From: Gimesia sp.
GTDB lineage: Bacteria; Planctomycetota; Planctomycetia; Planctomycetales; Planctomycetaceae
Direction of reading: 5' to 3'
DNA length: 64,000 nucleotides
Assembly: GCA_002706765.1 (NCBI GenBank)
Contig: PAJV01000010.1
Location: 2,380 to 66,379, forward strand
The notes below the pieces were generated by a model, which saw only the letters and a list, made by a program, of their open reading frames with translations, was not told the origin of the DNA and ran no database searches. Positions 36,674-45,625 of the stretch are shown here, piece after piece. Made by a program: the position numbers and the translations under genes. Each line of letters starts with the position of its first letter. Positions within the stretch are counted from its first letter, which is position 1.

Positions 36674-36905
36674 TCCCGATTCCAGTTCCGGTTAATATTA
36701 TTAAAGTCTGAGCAGCAGGACTTCTTATATTGTTAATCTTATTAAATATATCGTCAAGTCTTGATGTGTTCAATACGATTCTCTGCTACCTGCAGAAAAT
36801 AACGCTAATTTGGTCTGATGAGGCAGGTTCTGCCGTTTTTAAACGGTGTAAACGGAGTGGAGTTTTCTGATTGGAAGCAGAGGACTCGAAATGATCTACG
36901 CCGGA

Positions 36906-39596
36906 TTATTTCGATTTGTCGGCCGTGGTGATCTGTTCGAATGTAATCCAGTTCAGACAGGTATTGGTACCAGCGTCAGGTTTTCCAATCTCCACGGTCA
37001 GTCTCCCATCTTTGACTGTAACCTGGACCTGTGATTCCTGAAACGACCCGGCGGTGGTGGCAAGATCCTGGATGATCTGACTTCCTTCGACCGTGACCCA
37101 CTGTCCGATCTGATCATGTCCGGAATCTCCCACACAGACCGTGACCTGCCAGACGCCATTGGGAACCGTACATTCCCAGCGGTCATGATCGCGGGTAAAC
37201 ACGAACGTATCACGATACGCTTCCGGTAGCTGTTTGCGCTGGCGAACATTCTGGCTCAGATCCCGCTGCCAGCCAAACCTGCGTTGCGGATCAAAGACGG
37301 CTCCCTGGTCTGATTCAAAGCCTGTGAGCGGGGGAGTCTTTTTTCCCGCAAAATTAATCCGGCGAATCGACGTGTTTTTTTTGAGATTCAGAATGCCATC
37401 CTGATCGGGCGGGTTCACTGGTTTGTGATTGCTCCACTGAACCGGCTCGCCGGGCGTAAACAATGTCGGATCATCCCGATCGGGGATGCCATCCGCGTCA
37501 GCATCGTCTGGTTGCAAACATGTGTAAGGGAGCAAAGGCAGATCTTTCAATCCCGCCCATAGCTGCTGACAGAATTCTCCGCGACTCAGGTTTTCGTTGA
37601 ACATCAACGGGAGGTTTGCCACATTGACCGATTGAATTGCGCGTCTCTGGATCTGTTCGCGCCAGGCGGGAGTGGCAGCCGCATCAGGCTGGAAATTGAC
37701 TTCGCGAATTTTCAGAGGTAACACGCCCCGCGCGGCCAGTCTGTTGACGGCGATGAAGGCGGGATGCGCGGGAGCCAGATCGCGGTAAGGCCAGATCAGC
37801 AACGCGACGCCAGTTTGTGAGCCGCCGCACAAAGCCGTTCGGACCTGTTCCAGTTTTTCCCGATCGTAGGGGATTTCACGAGGTGCGATATCGTGTTGTA
37901 GTGAAATCGCAGCTGTTGCGCCGGCGGCCTGGCCGATGGCGACACACTGATCGTGCAGCCGAATCGCAGCACTCACAATGCTGCTGTATCCCACATTTTT
38001 CTGGGCACCCAGTAAGCCATCCATTTCGACGGGAACCAGACTTCTCAAGGGGAACAGGCTGCGATCACTGACCAGGCTGGTATTGCGGCCCGGTTTTTCG
38101 TAATCGATCCAGGGGCCTGAATTGCCTTCCGCTTTGAGGTAGGCACGTCCGGTACGATGGAAGTCGTAATGAAACTGCCAGGCGAACAGGCCGTCCGGAT
38201 ACAGGACCTGCGAGAAACGCTCGCGCGCGAATTTTTTGTGGGGGCCATCCTGATTGCGTCCATCCTGTTCGCGCATCATATACATGGCTTTTAAACGCAG
38301 GGACTCGCGGATGTAAGGTTTGGGAGGCAGGTGGTCCGCGGTTCCAAACTCGTTGCTCAAATGAAAATGGCGGAAGCTGTTGGTTTTATCGGGAGCCCGT
38401 TCATGGACGAAATTCTGCAGATGATACAACAGGCTCAGGGAATGCCGTTTAGCGTCTTCGAAAATAATCTGTCGCTGCGGTCGTGTCATTAACACGATGT
38501 TCTTTTCGGATGCACCAGGTTCAGTCGCTTCGAGTGCGTCTACGACATGCCGGGGTAATCGTTCCAGTGGATAATCCTGACCGAGCATGTAATTCAGCAG
38601 GATGCTGGTACGCTGATCATTGCTGGTCTCCCCATCCACGATCCTGCGCACCGTAAAAATCGAAAGCTGTCGCGGAGATGCTTTGCCTTTATCGGGCCAG
38701 TGCGGGATTGATCCGAGCTTGACGGGACGGTCCCATTTCAGATGTTTCATCTCCGCCAGGCTCAGTTTGGAAGTGCGGACAAAATTCCGATCGTCGTAGC
38801 GTTCCGGCTGGGGAATGGGGGTCTCCCCGTCTGATTCTTCCACGACCATCGCCCAGGTGATGGGATTCATTTCATTGGCAGGGTAGTCTGATAAATCGAC
38901 GGGCGCGCTGGGTTCGTGATAGCGAGAACGGGGGTCTGCACCCAATTCAAAGTCAGCACCGGCTAACTGGATGACGTCGCCCCAGTCAGAGGCATCGATC
39001 GTGAGTGGCGCCTGAATGTGTCTATCTGGCTGCTCTGAACCGGTGGGAGCCAGCCAGAGTCCCGTTAATCGAGGATGTGCGCCTGTCTGTTCGAGATCGG
39101 CTTTGACGGGGTAGTGGCGCGTGATGAGTGTGACCTGACCATTGTCAATGTAAGGCTGCAGCAGTTCCCGGAAGATGGCTTCTGCTTCTGCAGGACGAAA
39201 TGTGGACGGGCCATGAAAAGGGCGTCCCGGCATGGGAGAGCCGTACTTTTGCGTATTAAAAGCTTCGATCCGGTCCATCAGTTCTTTGAACAGTCCGCTG
39301 CGGTGGAAGGAACGCTTCATGGGATGCCAGTCGACTCCCCAGCCGACTTTCCCCGGTCCTTTGTTCTCATCTACGCAGGCCAACGCCTGTTCGGTATATT
39401 GCCCGCCCAGCCAGTCACCGTCCAGGACAAGCGTGATGGATTTCACACCCTGACGGGCAGCCTGAATGGCGGCGGCCCAACCGGATTCTGTGCCTCCCAC
39501 AATCAGCAGGTCCGTTTTCTGAACCGGCAGTTCTGCACGGACGGTATTCAGCACGGGACAGATGAATGCCAGGAAAGCGAGTGCGACTGTTTTCAT
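36906..39596 (-). CDS. Secreted FAD-dependent oxidoreductase
   Basis: An 896-aa protein with a signal peptide (MKTVALAFLAFICPVLNTVR) and a FAD-binding Rossmann start (KTDLLIVGGTESGWAAAIQA). It fits the FAD_oxidored group of planctomycete exported proteins. Further patterns are DGDWLGGQYTEQAL and the later SAAIRLHDQCVAIGQAAGAT, near the FAD-binding end. The C-terminal 200 residues (NKKxTSIRRINFAG-like start, then WECTVPNGVWQVTVCVGDSG) look like a beta-sandwich module. The substrate is unknown; polysaccharide-related roles are often proposed for the family. I chose ATG 39596; the ORF runs to 39734, but that leader does not look like a signal peptide. Confidence 0.75.
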   Translation of the reverse strand: MKTVALAFLAFICPVLNTVRAELPVQKTDLLIVGGTESGWAAAIQAARQGVKSITLVLDGDWLGGQYTEQALACVDENKGPGKVGWGVDWHPMKRSFHRSGLFKELMDRIEAFNTQKYGSPMPGRPFHGPSTFRPAEAEAIFRELLQPYIDNGQVTLITRHYPVKADLEQTGAHPRLTGLWLAPTGSEQPDRHIQAPLTIDASDWGDVIQLAGADFELGADPRSRYHEPSAPVDLSDYPANEMNPITWAMVVEESDGETPIPQPERYDDRNFVRTSKLSLAEMKHLKWDRPVKLGSIPHWPDKGKASPRQLSIFTVRRIVDGETSNDQRTSILLNYMLGQDYPLERLPRHVVDALEATEPGASEKNIVLMTRPQRQIIFEDAKRHSLSLLYHLQNFVHERAPDKTNSFRHFHLSNEFGTADHLPPKPYIRESLRLKAMYMMREQDGRNQDGPHKKFARERFSQVLYPDGLFAWQFHYDFHRTGRAYLKAEGNSGPWIDYEKPGRNTSLVSDRSLFPLRSLVPVEMDGLLGAQKNVGYSSIVSAAIRLHDQCVAIGQAAGATAAISLQHDIAPREIPYDREKLEQVRTALCGGSQTGVALLIWPYRDLAPAHPAFIAVNRLAARGVLPLKIREVNFQPDAAATPAWREQIQRRAIQSVNVANLPLMFNENLSRGEFCQQLWAGLKDLPLLPYTCLQPDDADADGIPDRDDPTLFTPGEPVQWSNHKPVNPPDQDGILNLKKNTSIRRINFAGKKTPPLTGFESDQGAVFDPQRRFGWQRDLSQNVRQRKQLPEAYRDTFVFTRDHDRWECTVPNGVWQVTVCVGDSGHDQIGQWVTVEGSQIIQDLATTAGSFQESQVQVTVKDGRLTVEIGKPDAGTNTCLNWITFEQITTADKSK

Positions 39597-39896
39597 AGGG
39601 CGTCTGACCTTACCAGGAAAATATTCAGGTTGCATCGGTTTGTTCATCATAGGCAGAGAAATACGGAATGTCATCTCAGGAACTGTTTGATGACTCAAAA
39701 AAAGATTCATCGAGAGCGCGATACAAACCGGCACAGATTTTGCGATTCTAAAGATTATTGAAAAAGCCGGTTTTTAGATTCCACATCAGCCCAAAATTGT
39801 CGCAACCCTGCTGGTTCGACAAGCAGTTGAGCAGGCAGACTGAACCAAGCGATTCATATTATTTTATTTCATCCAACCTATTTCCAGGAGATGCTG

Positions 39897-40865
39897 ATGA
39901 CTCGGTTAGTTTCAAGTAAACGCGGATTCACTCTGATTGAATTGCTGGTGGTGATTGCCATCATTGCAATTTTGATTGCGCTGTTGCTGCCAGCTGTACA
40001 ACAGGCGCGAGAGGCAGCCAGGCGTTCACAATGTAAAAACAATTTAAAGCAACTCGGGCTGGCACTTCATAATTATCATGAAACATTTTCTGTGATGCCA
40101 CCGGCGCATATCGGTCGCTTTACGACACCTCGATTAATGGCCAGTGGTTTGACAATGATCCTGCCCTACCTGGATCAGGCAAATCTTTATAACCAATATA
40201 ATTTTGACGGTTGTGCGACCACACATTCCAGTATCACAGGGACCTGTGCCGGAACACTGTCTGCTGGTGATGATCCTGTCACCAATGGGAATGCAGCAGT
40301 CGTCAAAACACTCTTGACCGTCTTTTTATGCCCCTCGGATTCGGGAACCTATCATACTTCTCCCACAAGCAGCTATGGGATTTCAGCGACCAATACAGGA
40401 ACCGGTGGTGCCAAGACAAACTATGACTTCATTACGATTACACCTTATAACACTTGTGAAGACTGGGGAGCGACTACACCTACCAGCCGCTGCATGTTTG
40501 GCGATAACAGTAAATGTCGCCTGGACGATGTGAAAGACGGAACCAGCAATACCATGATGGTCGGTGAAACGACGCGCAATGTTTATAACGGCGGCACGAA
40601 TGCCTGGGGATACCGGGGTCACGTGATGGTCGGCTTGAACCTGGTCTCTTATCCGATCAATCGGTTCTGGTACAGCTCTGCCGTCCCACAGCAGCAGCCT
40701 CAGGGAAAGCTCGGCAGCTGGGCGTATGCGGGAAGTCTGCACACCGGGGGAGCTCACTTCACACTGGCGGATGGATCGGTTCGCTTTATCAGTGAGAACA
40801 TTGATACCACCACCCGACAGAACCTGGCCCGGATGGCTGATGGGAATGTGCTGGGGGAATTCTAA
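39897..40865 (+). CDS. DUF1559 prepilin-like protein
   Basis: A 322-aa DUF1559 protein. Its N-terminus is a type IV pilin-type signal ([20 protein letters not shown]), to be cut by a prepilin peptidase after the Gly, followed by the family block [16 protein letters not shown]. The C-terminus has the H-x9-DG end pattern ([16 protein letters not shown]). Such proteins are the most expanded family in planctomycetes and probably assemble as surface or periplasmic fibres. I chose ATG 39897 (MTRLVSS), as AGGAG lies seven bases before it. A lipoprotein gene follows, and the same pairing recurs at 42004 and 49930. Confidence 0.92.
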   Translation: MTRLVSSKRGFTLIELLVVIAIIAILIALLLPAVQQAREAARRSQCKNNLKQLGLALHNYHETFSVMPPAHIGRFTTPRLMASGLTMILPYLDQANLYNQYNFDGCATTHSSITGTCAGTLSAGDDPVTNGNAAVVKTLLTVFLCPSDSGTYHTSPTSSYGISATNTGTGGAKTNYDFITITPYNTCEDWGATTPTSRCMFGDNSKCRLDDVKDGTSNTMMVGETTRNVYNGGTNAWGYRGHVMVGLNLVSYPINRFWYSSAVPQQQPQGKLGSWAYAGSLHTGGAHFTLADGSVRFISENIDTTTRQNLARMADGNVLGEF

Positions 40866-40972
40866 ACGCAGACACTGTCGCTGGAAGTTGTTTTTTATGA
40901 ATTCGATTCTACCGCTCCTGAAATGTCTGACACGTCAGTCAGCGGGATGCCGCAAGAAGTATTAAATTAAAC

Positions 40973-41015
40973 CCGGACTGATTCTGTTCCTGGAAAGCCA
41001 GAGAGAACAGTCCGG
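40973..41015. repeat. Inverted repeat before lipoprotein gene
   Basis: CCGGACTG (40973-40980) and CAGTCCGG (41008-41015) pair perfectly around a 27-base loop, just 20 bases before the lipoprotein ATG. There is no T-run, so it is not a plain terminator. It could be a weak attenuator or mRNA stabiliser between the DUF1559 and lipoprotein genes. Confidence 0.35.
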
Positions 41016-41034
41016 AATTATCAGGAAATAAGTC

Positions 41035-41496
41035 ATGTACTATCGTTTGAATCTTGGTTTTCTGTTGGTGTTTTTCGCAGCAGGTTTGTCTGGTTGTGGT
41101 GGAACAACGGTTGCCGAATCGTTGCCGGATACGGCACCCGTTTCGGGAGTGGTGACATTGAACGGGAAACCGATCATGTCGGCGACCGTGACGTTCGTCC
41201 CGATGGGAGCAACGAAGGGAGTGGAATGTGTCGGCGTGACTGATGAGTCAGGGAAATATAAACTGCAGCAGATCCGGGGAGCCGAGGGGGCGCCTGCAGG
41301 AGAGTACCGCGTTGTCATAAATTATTACCTGAAAGCCGACGGAACTCCGATTAAAATTGATGGATCGGAAGCGCCGGCAAATCTCGGCGCAGACGAAGCA
41401 CTGCCACCGGAATACAGCAGTTTCACCGATTCCAGACTGACCGCTCAGGTGACAGATGCCGGCGGTGAGTTTCCTTTTGAGTTGAAGGTTAAGTAA
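41035..41496 (+). CDS. Lipoprotein with carboxypeptidase-regulatory-like domain
   Basis: A 153-aa lipoprotein. The signal peptide ends in a lipobox (GLSGC, about residues 17-21). The rest is a single beta-sandwich of the carboxypeptidase-regulatory type: PVSGVVTLNGKPIMSATVTF, then GAPAGEYRVVINYY and the end ELKVK. It would be anchored in a membrane on the outer side. It follows the DUF1559 gene by 170 bases, and the same pairing is seen twice more in the window. Function is unknown, but the constant pairing suggests that it supports or fixes the DUF1559 protein. Confidence 0.82.
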   Translation: MYYRLNLGFLLVFFAAGLSGCGGTTVAESLPDTAPVSGVVTLNGKPIMSATVTFVPMGATKGVECVGVTDESGKYKLQQIRGAEGAPAGEYRVVINYYLKADGTPIKIDGSEAPANLGADEALPPEYSSFTDSRLTAQVTDAGGEFPFELKVK

Positions 41497-41648
41497 CACA
41501 ATTACCTATACGGAATTCGCGAGAAGGCTGGATAACGGCGTGCGTTTGACCAGTAATTACATGAAAAGCAGCCACTCTGCACTACTGGGGAAGGGAATGT
41601 CGTCCAGGTTCCCGGTCCTAAGTTTCAGTACAAGAAAAACCAATCATA

Positions 41649-41683
41649 ACACATGCCTTGAAGCAATTCGGGCGTGTGTTTTT
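41649..41683 (+). terminator. Rho-independent terminator
   Basis: Arms ACACATGCCT and GGGCGTGTGT (41649-41658 and 41670-41679) pair over ten positions around an 11-base loop and are followed by TTTTT. It ends the first DUF1559/lipoprotein unit. A second hairpin without a T-run (AGCCCCTG/CAGGGGCT) lies at 41748-41765. Confidence 0.7.
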
Positions 41684-42003
41684 GTATTTCCCTCACACAC
41701 GGGTCGCGGCGGATTCTGTCCCTTAGGAAGCGGTCAGCCTGAATGGGAGCCCCTGTTCAGGGGCTGCGCTGCCAGTATTCAGTCAGGAAAATTAAGTTGG
41801 TTAAGAAAAAAGGATTAAAGCATTAATTAACTAAAATAATTAAAATCCATTCGATGTGATCTTGCTATTAATAAGGGGATTTTGATGTAATTAAAAGATC
41901 CCAATCTGGGCATTCCGCTCTATCTGAGACTTCTATACTAGATTCAATAATTAATTACTCACCTTTCGATATTAATTCAGTTCTTTTTTTCAGGAGTATT
42001 GTG

Positions 42004-42939
42004 ATGCATCATTTTTCGAGACGCAAACGTGGTTTTACTTTAATTGAGCTGTTAGTGGTGATTGCCATTATTGCCATTCTGATTGCCTTACTTTTACCGG
42101 CCGTGCAGCAGGCCCGCGAAGCAGCACGCCGCAGCCAGTGTCGGAATAATCTTAAGCAACTGGGACTTGCCCTGCACAATTATGTTGATACGACTGCCGG
42201 TGTGATTCCCCGGGCCGTCAATCATTATAATACACCCAACTGCTGTTGTGTCACTGATAATGGGAACTATGCCCATACGATCTACACCATGCTGCTGCCT
42301 TATCTGGATCAGACCAATTTGTATAACCAGATCAATTTTACGGTCGATCCACAGAACGCAGCCAATGCCGCGGCACGACGAACCAAGGTCACGGTCTTCA
42401 TGTGCCCGAGTGCAATCGTGATTGATGATGCAAATTACGCGCAGCATAACTATCCGACTGCCAGTGCCAATCATGGTTATGGGCTGTGTGGACGACACGG
42501 GTCCAGTACGACCAACGGTCTGTTTGCCTCTTCCTGGGGGATTTACGATACGGACCTGGCTGTTATTGTTGGTCCACAAATGAGAATGCAGAATATCACT
42601 GACGGCACCAGTAATACCATCACCTTCTCAGAATTCGCCAAGGGTCTGGATTACGTCCTGCCTACCTCTCATAAGAATAATATGGGACGCAGCTGGTATG
42701 ACCCCACTGTGGGCTATGGCAACATCGGGTTCTCGACTCGAATTGATGCGACACCAAGTAACCCCAAACCAACTTACAGCACCACGATCAACTGGGGTAC
42801 CGTCGGCAGTGCGCATACCGGGGGCGTACATTGTGGATTCATGGACGGAGCCGTGCGTTTCATCAGTAATAACATTGATGGCCGTCAGTGGCAGGCACTG
42901 TGTACTCCCATGGGTGGGGAAGTCGTTCAGGTTCCCTGA
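42004..42939 (+). CDS. DUF1559 prepilin-like protein
   Basis: A 311-aa DUF1559 protein, paralogue of the ones at 39897 and 49930. The pilin-type signal is [20 protein letters not shown], followed by [16 protein letters not shown]. Its end pattern is [21 protein letters not shown] lies close upstream of the ATG at 42004; a GTG at 42001 is less likely. It is somewhat Cys-rich near residue 77 ([11 protein letters not shown]), unlike the other two. A lipoprotein gene follows after a hairpin terminator, so that lipoprotein may have its own promoter or depend on read-through. Confidence 0.92.
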   Translation: MHHFSRRKRGFTLIELLVVIAIIAILIALLLPAVQQAREAARRSQCRNNLKQLGLALHNYVDTTAGVIPRAVNHYNTPNCCCVTDNGNYAHTIYTMLLPYLDQTNLYNQINFTVDPQNAANAAARRTKVTVFMCPSAIVIDDANYAQHNYPTASANHGYGLCGRHGSSTTNGLFASSWGIYDTDLAVIVGPQMRMQNITDGTSNTITFSEFAKGLDYVLPTSHKNNMGRSWYDPTVGYGNIGFSTRIDATPSNPKPTYSTTINWGTVGSAHTGGVHCGFMDGAVRFISNNIDGRQWQALCTPMGGEVVQVP

Positions 42940-42978
42940 TCCTGATTTGTGGATGATTTAAAATCTGTTTTTCTTTTC

Positions 42979-43020
42979 AATACACACTGGTGTTTCTCAG
43001 TGTGTATTGCTCTTTATTTT
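42979..43020 (+). terminator. Hairpin terminator
   Basis: AATACACACTG (42979-42989) and CAGTGTGTATT (42998-43008) form a perfect 11-bp stem with an 8-base loop. The following bases are T-rich (GCTCTTTATTTT). It lies between the DUF1559 gene and its lipoprotein partner, so read-through or a separate promoter is needed for the latter. Confidence 0.75.
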
Positions 43021-43047
43021 GAATGATTTAGGAAATGTGAAACGACA

Positions 43048-43443
43048 ATGAGAACGATTCGATATCTACTTCTGATGATTCCCGTAATTTTCAGTCTTCT
43101 CACCCTGGGCTGTTCCGAACAGAAAATGGCCGATCCCAGTGAAGCGGTGGAAATCACCGGTGTGGTCACACTGGATGGTAAACCGCTGCGGGATGCAGAA
43201 GTGACGTTCCTTCCCGCTGACGGCGATCCACTGGTCGGTCCAGCTCTGGCCGTTACAGACAGCAAAGGCAGTTATACCCTGTCTGTCAATGCACCCCGTG
43301 ATTACAAAATCACCGTGGATCGAATGACGAATGGCGGCCCCAACCCGGCGCTCAAAGAGTACCAGGGGGAAGCGACTTCACTCAAAGCGGGAGTTTCGAA
43401 AGAGAATACGTCCTTTGATTTTGATCTGACCAGTTCAAAATAA
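43048..43443 (+). CDS. Lipoprotein with carboxypeptidase-regulatory-like domain
   Basis: A 131-aa lipoprotein, partner of the DUF1559 gene at 42004. The signal ends in LLTLGC, which serves as the lipobox. A beta-sandwich of the carboxypeptidase-regulatory type follows: EITGVVTLDGKPLRDAEVTF, then AVTDSKGSYTLSV. It is shorter than the copies at 41035 and 51063 and lacks their 'D-G-T-P' loop. A strong terminator follows at 43465. Likely an envelope-anchored companion of the DUF1559 proteins. Confidence 0.8.
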   Translation: MRTIRYLLLMIPVIFSLLTLGCSEQKMADPSEAVEITGVVTLDGKPLRDAEVTFLPADGDPLVGPALAVTDSKGSYTLSVNAPRDYKITVDRMTNGGPNPALKEYQGEATSLKAGVSKENTSFDFDLTSSK

Positions 43444-43464
43444 GCTGACGCATTGAAACCAATC

Positions 43465-43500
43465 ACAGGCTGGCGGGAACTCTTTCTGCCAGCCTGTTTC
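43465..43500 (+). terminator. Rho-independent terminator
   Basis: ACAGGCTGGC (43465-43474) and GCCAGCCTGT (43488-43497) pair perfectly over ten bases around a 13-base loop, with a short T-rich tail. It ends the second DUF1559/lipoprotein unit. Confidence 0.75.
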
Positions 43501-43524
43501 GTTAACAGAGATAAGACAACGCAG

Positions 43525-43727
43525 TCACTCAAGCCTGACAATCGGTTCTATTCTGATCTGGTTAGGCGCACCTGAATTCACCACACCTGCCTGGAACGGA
43601 TCAAGCTGCCGGACAGTCAGCGCCACATCCTGTGCAGACTGAAAGCTGAAGTTCCTGAAAGGGGTTGCTGCCTGGATCAGCGTCGTTCCATACAGCCCCG
43701 CTTTTGAACCGGGAAGCGGGACTCAAG
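43525..43727 (-). pseudogene. Coding-like remnant of unknown origin
   Basis: A minus-strand frame of about 65 codons with no start reads like protein (GLYGTTLIQAATPFRNFSFQ, then VALTVRQLDPFQAGVVN and a stop at 43525-43527). A TGA closes it upstream. It could be the tail of a lost gene between the lipoprotein terminator and the ECF sigma gene. No family recognised. Confidence 0.3.
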
Positions 43728-43832
43728 ATTTCCTGCATTATCTGTTTGAAAACGCTTTTGCAGCAAGCGGATGTGTGGTTTAATGGTATTGAAAGTCTTC
43801 GCATAAACCCGTTTGGAAAGTCTGTGCCTGCG

Positions 43833-44399
43833 ATGTCTGAATTTACCGAAATGATGCGTGCGGTTGAGCAGGGAGATCGGGATACGGCTGAAAAATTATT
43901 GCCTCTGGTCTATGATGAATTGCGTAAACTGGCGGTAGCTTATTTAGCGAAAGAGCAGTCTGCCCATGCGAGGCAAGCCACTTCTTTAGTCCATGAAGCA
44001 TATCTGCGACTGGTGAGGAACGACGGAGAATGGAATGGCGAAGGCCACTTCTTCGGGGCGGCTGCAGTCGCCATTCGCCGCATCCTTGTGGAAAATGCGC
44101 GGACGCGCAGAAGTCTCAAACGAGGCGGGAATGCCGTTCGCCTGGAACTGGAAGATGTGAATCCCACCTCATCGCCCGAACCGATAGAAGATCTGATTGC
44201 CCTGGACGAGGCGCTCAACCGGCTCTCCACAGTGAACCCGCAAGCCACTGAACTGGTTCAACTACTTTATTTCTCCGGGCTTACGTTGGATCAGTCTGCG
44301 GAGGTGATGGGGATGTCACCCCGCTCGGCAGACCGGCTGTGGGCCTATGCGAAAGCCTGGCTCCGCCGGGAAATGCGGAGCAATTTTGAGAATTCCTGA
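43833..44399 (+). CDS. ECF-type RNA polymerase sigma factor
   Basis: A 188-aa ECF sigma factor of the planctomycete type. Region 2 is at LLPLVYDELRKLAVAYL, with QATSLVHEAYLRLV; region 4 reads LLYFSGLTLDQSAEVMGMSP with SADRLWAYAKAWL. ATG 43833 (MSEFTEMM) gives the standard length; the frame is open to 43665 but looks non-coding. In planctomycetes such sigma factors are often encoded beside a Ser/Thr kinase that probably controls them, as here (kinase at 45626). No anti-sigma gene is visible. Its targets could include the neighbouring secreted-protein genes. Confidence 0.9.
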   Translation: MSEFTEMMRAVEQGDRDTAEKLLPLVYDELRKLAVAYLAKEQSAHARQATSLVHEAYLRLVRNDGEWNGEGHFFGAAAVAIRRILVENARTRRSLKRGGNAVRLELEDVNPTSSPEPIEDLIALDEALNRLSTVNPQATELVQLLYFSGLTLDQSAEVMGMSPRSADRLWAYAKAWLRREMRSNFENS

Positions 44400-44517
44400 A
44401 ATTTTCTGACGTCCTCCGCCGCGACTCTGCGCACTGAATGGTAGCGAGGTTCAAAGAGATCAGCCCGTCTCCTCTTTGTTCTGTTTACCAGATTCTCCAG
44501 TTGCGTGAGGTTGATGC

Positions 44518-45390
44518 GTGTCTTTATTATCCCGAAACATAGTCTCTCTGCTGATTGTATTTCTGATCCCCTCTGTGTTACCGGCCGAAGAGATAAACGC
44601 TCGCGTGCCGTTTCAAAACAGAATGCTTGAGGGCTGCGACGCGGATCTGAACTCCTGGCGAGCAGATACAGATCAGACCGCTTTCGAGTTGTTTGAGGGG
44701 CCATCGCAATCGATGCAGCGGACTAATCATCCCGAGCAGAACCTGGACCAGGTGATCATGATCCTGGCTTATGCAGAACAAGATCAGGGGAAGAGCAAAA
44801 AAAATGACCTGGAAACAGCCCAGCAGGAGTTCAAAGAGCGGGTCGAAGCTGCCATGAAGTCGATTGATGAGCTGTTCGAGAAAGAGAAGGCGACTGCCAT
44901 CAAGAGGGGCAATACACATGCTGCCGATTTAATCGAACGACAACGGGAACGGTTTAAAGAGAAGCGAATTCTGCCCTCGGTCATCCGGACAACCCACTTT
45001 GAGAAGGAGATCGTGATAGCGGTGACGGCACTACAGAAAGCCTACCACAGTGAAATTCTGGAATCGACTCGCGACGGTAACAAGGCAAAGGCATCCTTGC
45101 TGGAGACAAAAGCCTACAACGAGATCTCGGCTTACGTATTTGATGGTCGTCGAACTTACGTACGCGAAGGGGGGGCCGTGTATGCCATTCAACCGGATAA
45201 CAGCTGGCTGGAAGTGAAGAATAAAGGCAAGAGCCACGTTCGCTTCCATGAGGTGGCGCGTAAGTCAGATTATATCGAATTGAAAAGTAAAACCACAGAT
45301 GTTCGCGCCCGCCTGTACAATGACCGGGTCTCCGCGAAACATGGATATTATCCCTGGCGGCACTTCAAAAACGGGCGCTGGGCCCAATAG
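44518..45390 (+). CDS. Secreted protein of unknown function
   Basis: A 290-aa protein starting with GTG at 44518. It has an N-terminal signal peptide (NIVSLLIVFLIPSVLPAEE). A long charged helical segment follows (about residues 95-165; FKERVEAAMKSIDELFEKEK). A C-terminal domain of about 80 residues contains YVREGGAVYAIQPDNSWLEV. No family is recognised. It lies between the ECF sigma gene and the kinase, all in one direction, and may belong to that regulatory set, although gaps of 120 and 235 bases leave room for separate promoters. Confidence 0.6.
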   Translation: MSLLSRNIVSLLIVFLIPSVLPAEEINARVPFQNRMLEGCDADLNSWRADTDQTAFELFEGPSQSMQRTNHPEQNLDQVIMILAYAEQDQGKSKKNDLETAQQEFKERVEAAMKSIDELFEKEKATAIKRGNTHAADLIERQRERFKEKRILPSVIRTTHFEKEIVIAVTALQKAYHSEILESTRDGNKAKASLLETKAYNEISAYVFDGRRTYVREGGAVYAIQPDNSWLEVKNKGKSHVRFHEVARKSDYIELKSKTTDVRARLYNDRVSAKHGYYPWRHFKNGRWAQ

Positions 45391-45625
45391 GTTTCAGCAG
45401 AAAAGCTCCCGGATTTTGAGAGAGGAGCAGGGGGAACGATTGCTGATTAATCAGCCTGTTTTTAGAGAGTCCTCTCTTTCTTGGAGTGAGCCTCAATCGC
45501 ATAATAGGGAGCATGCGTTGATCGTGATATTTTGTGACAAAAATAACCGCAATACGAACAGATGAATCATGCCTGACTCCCGTACCCGGAAATATCAGGG
45601 TGAACCATTTAATGAAATATAGAAT

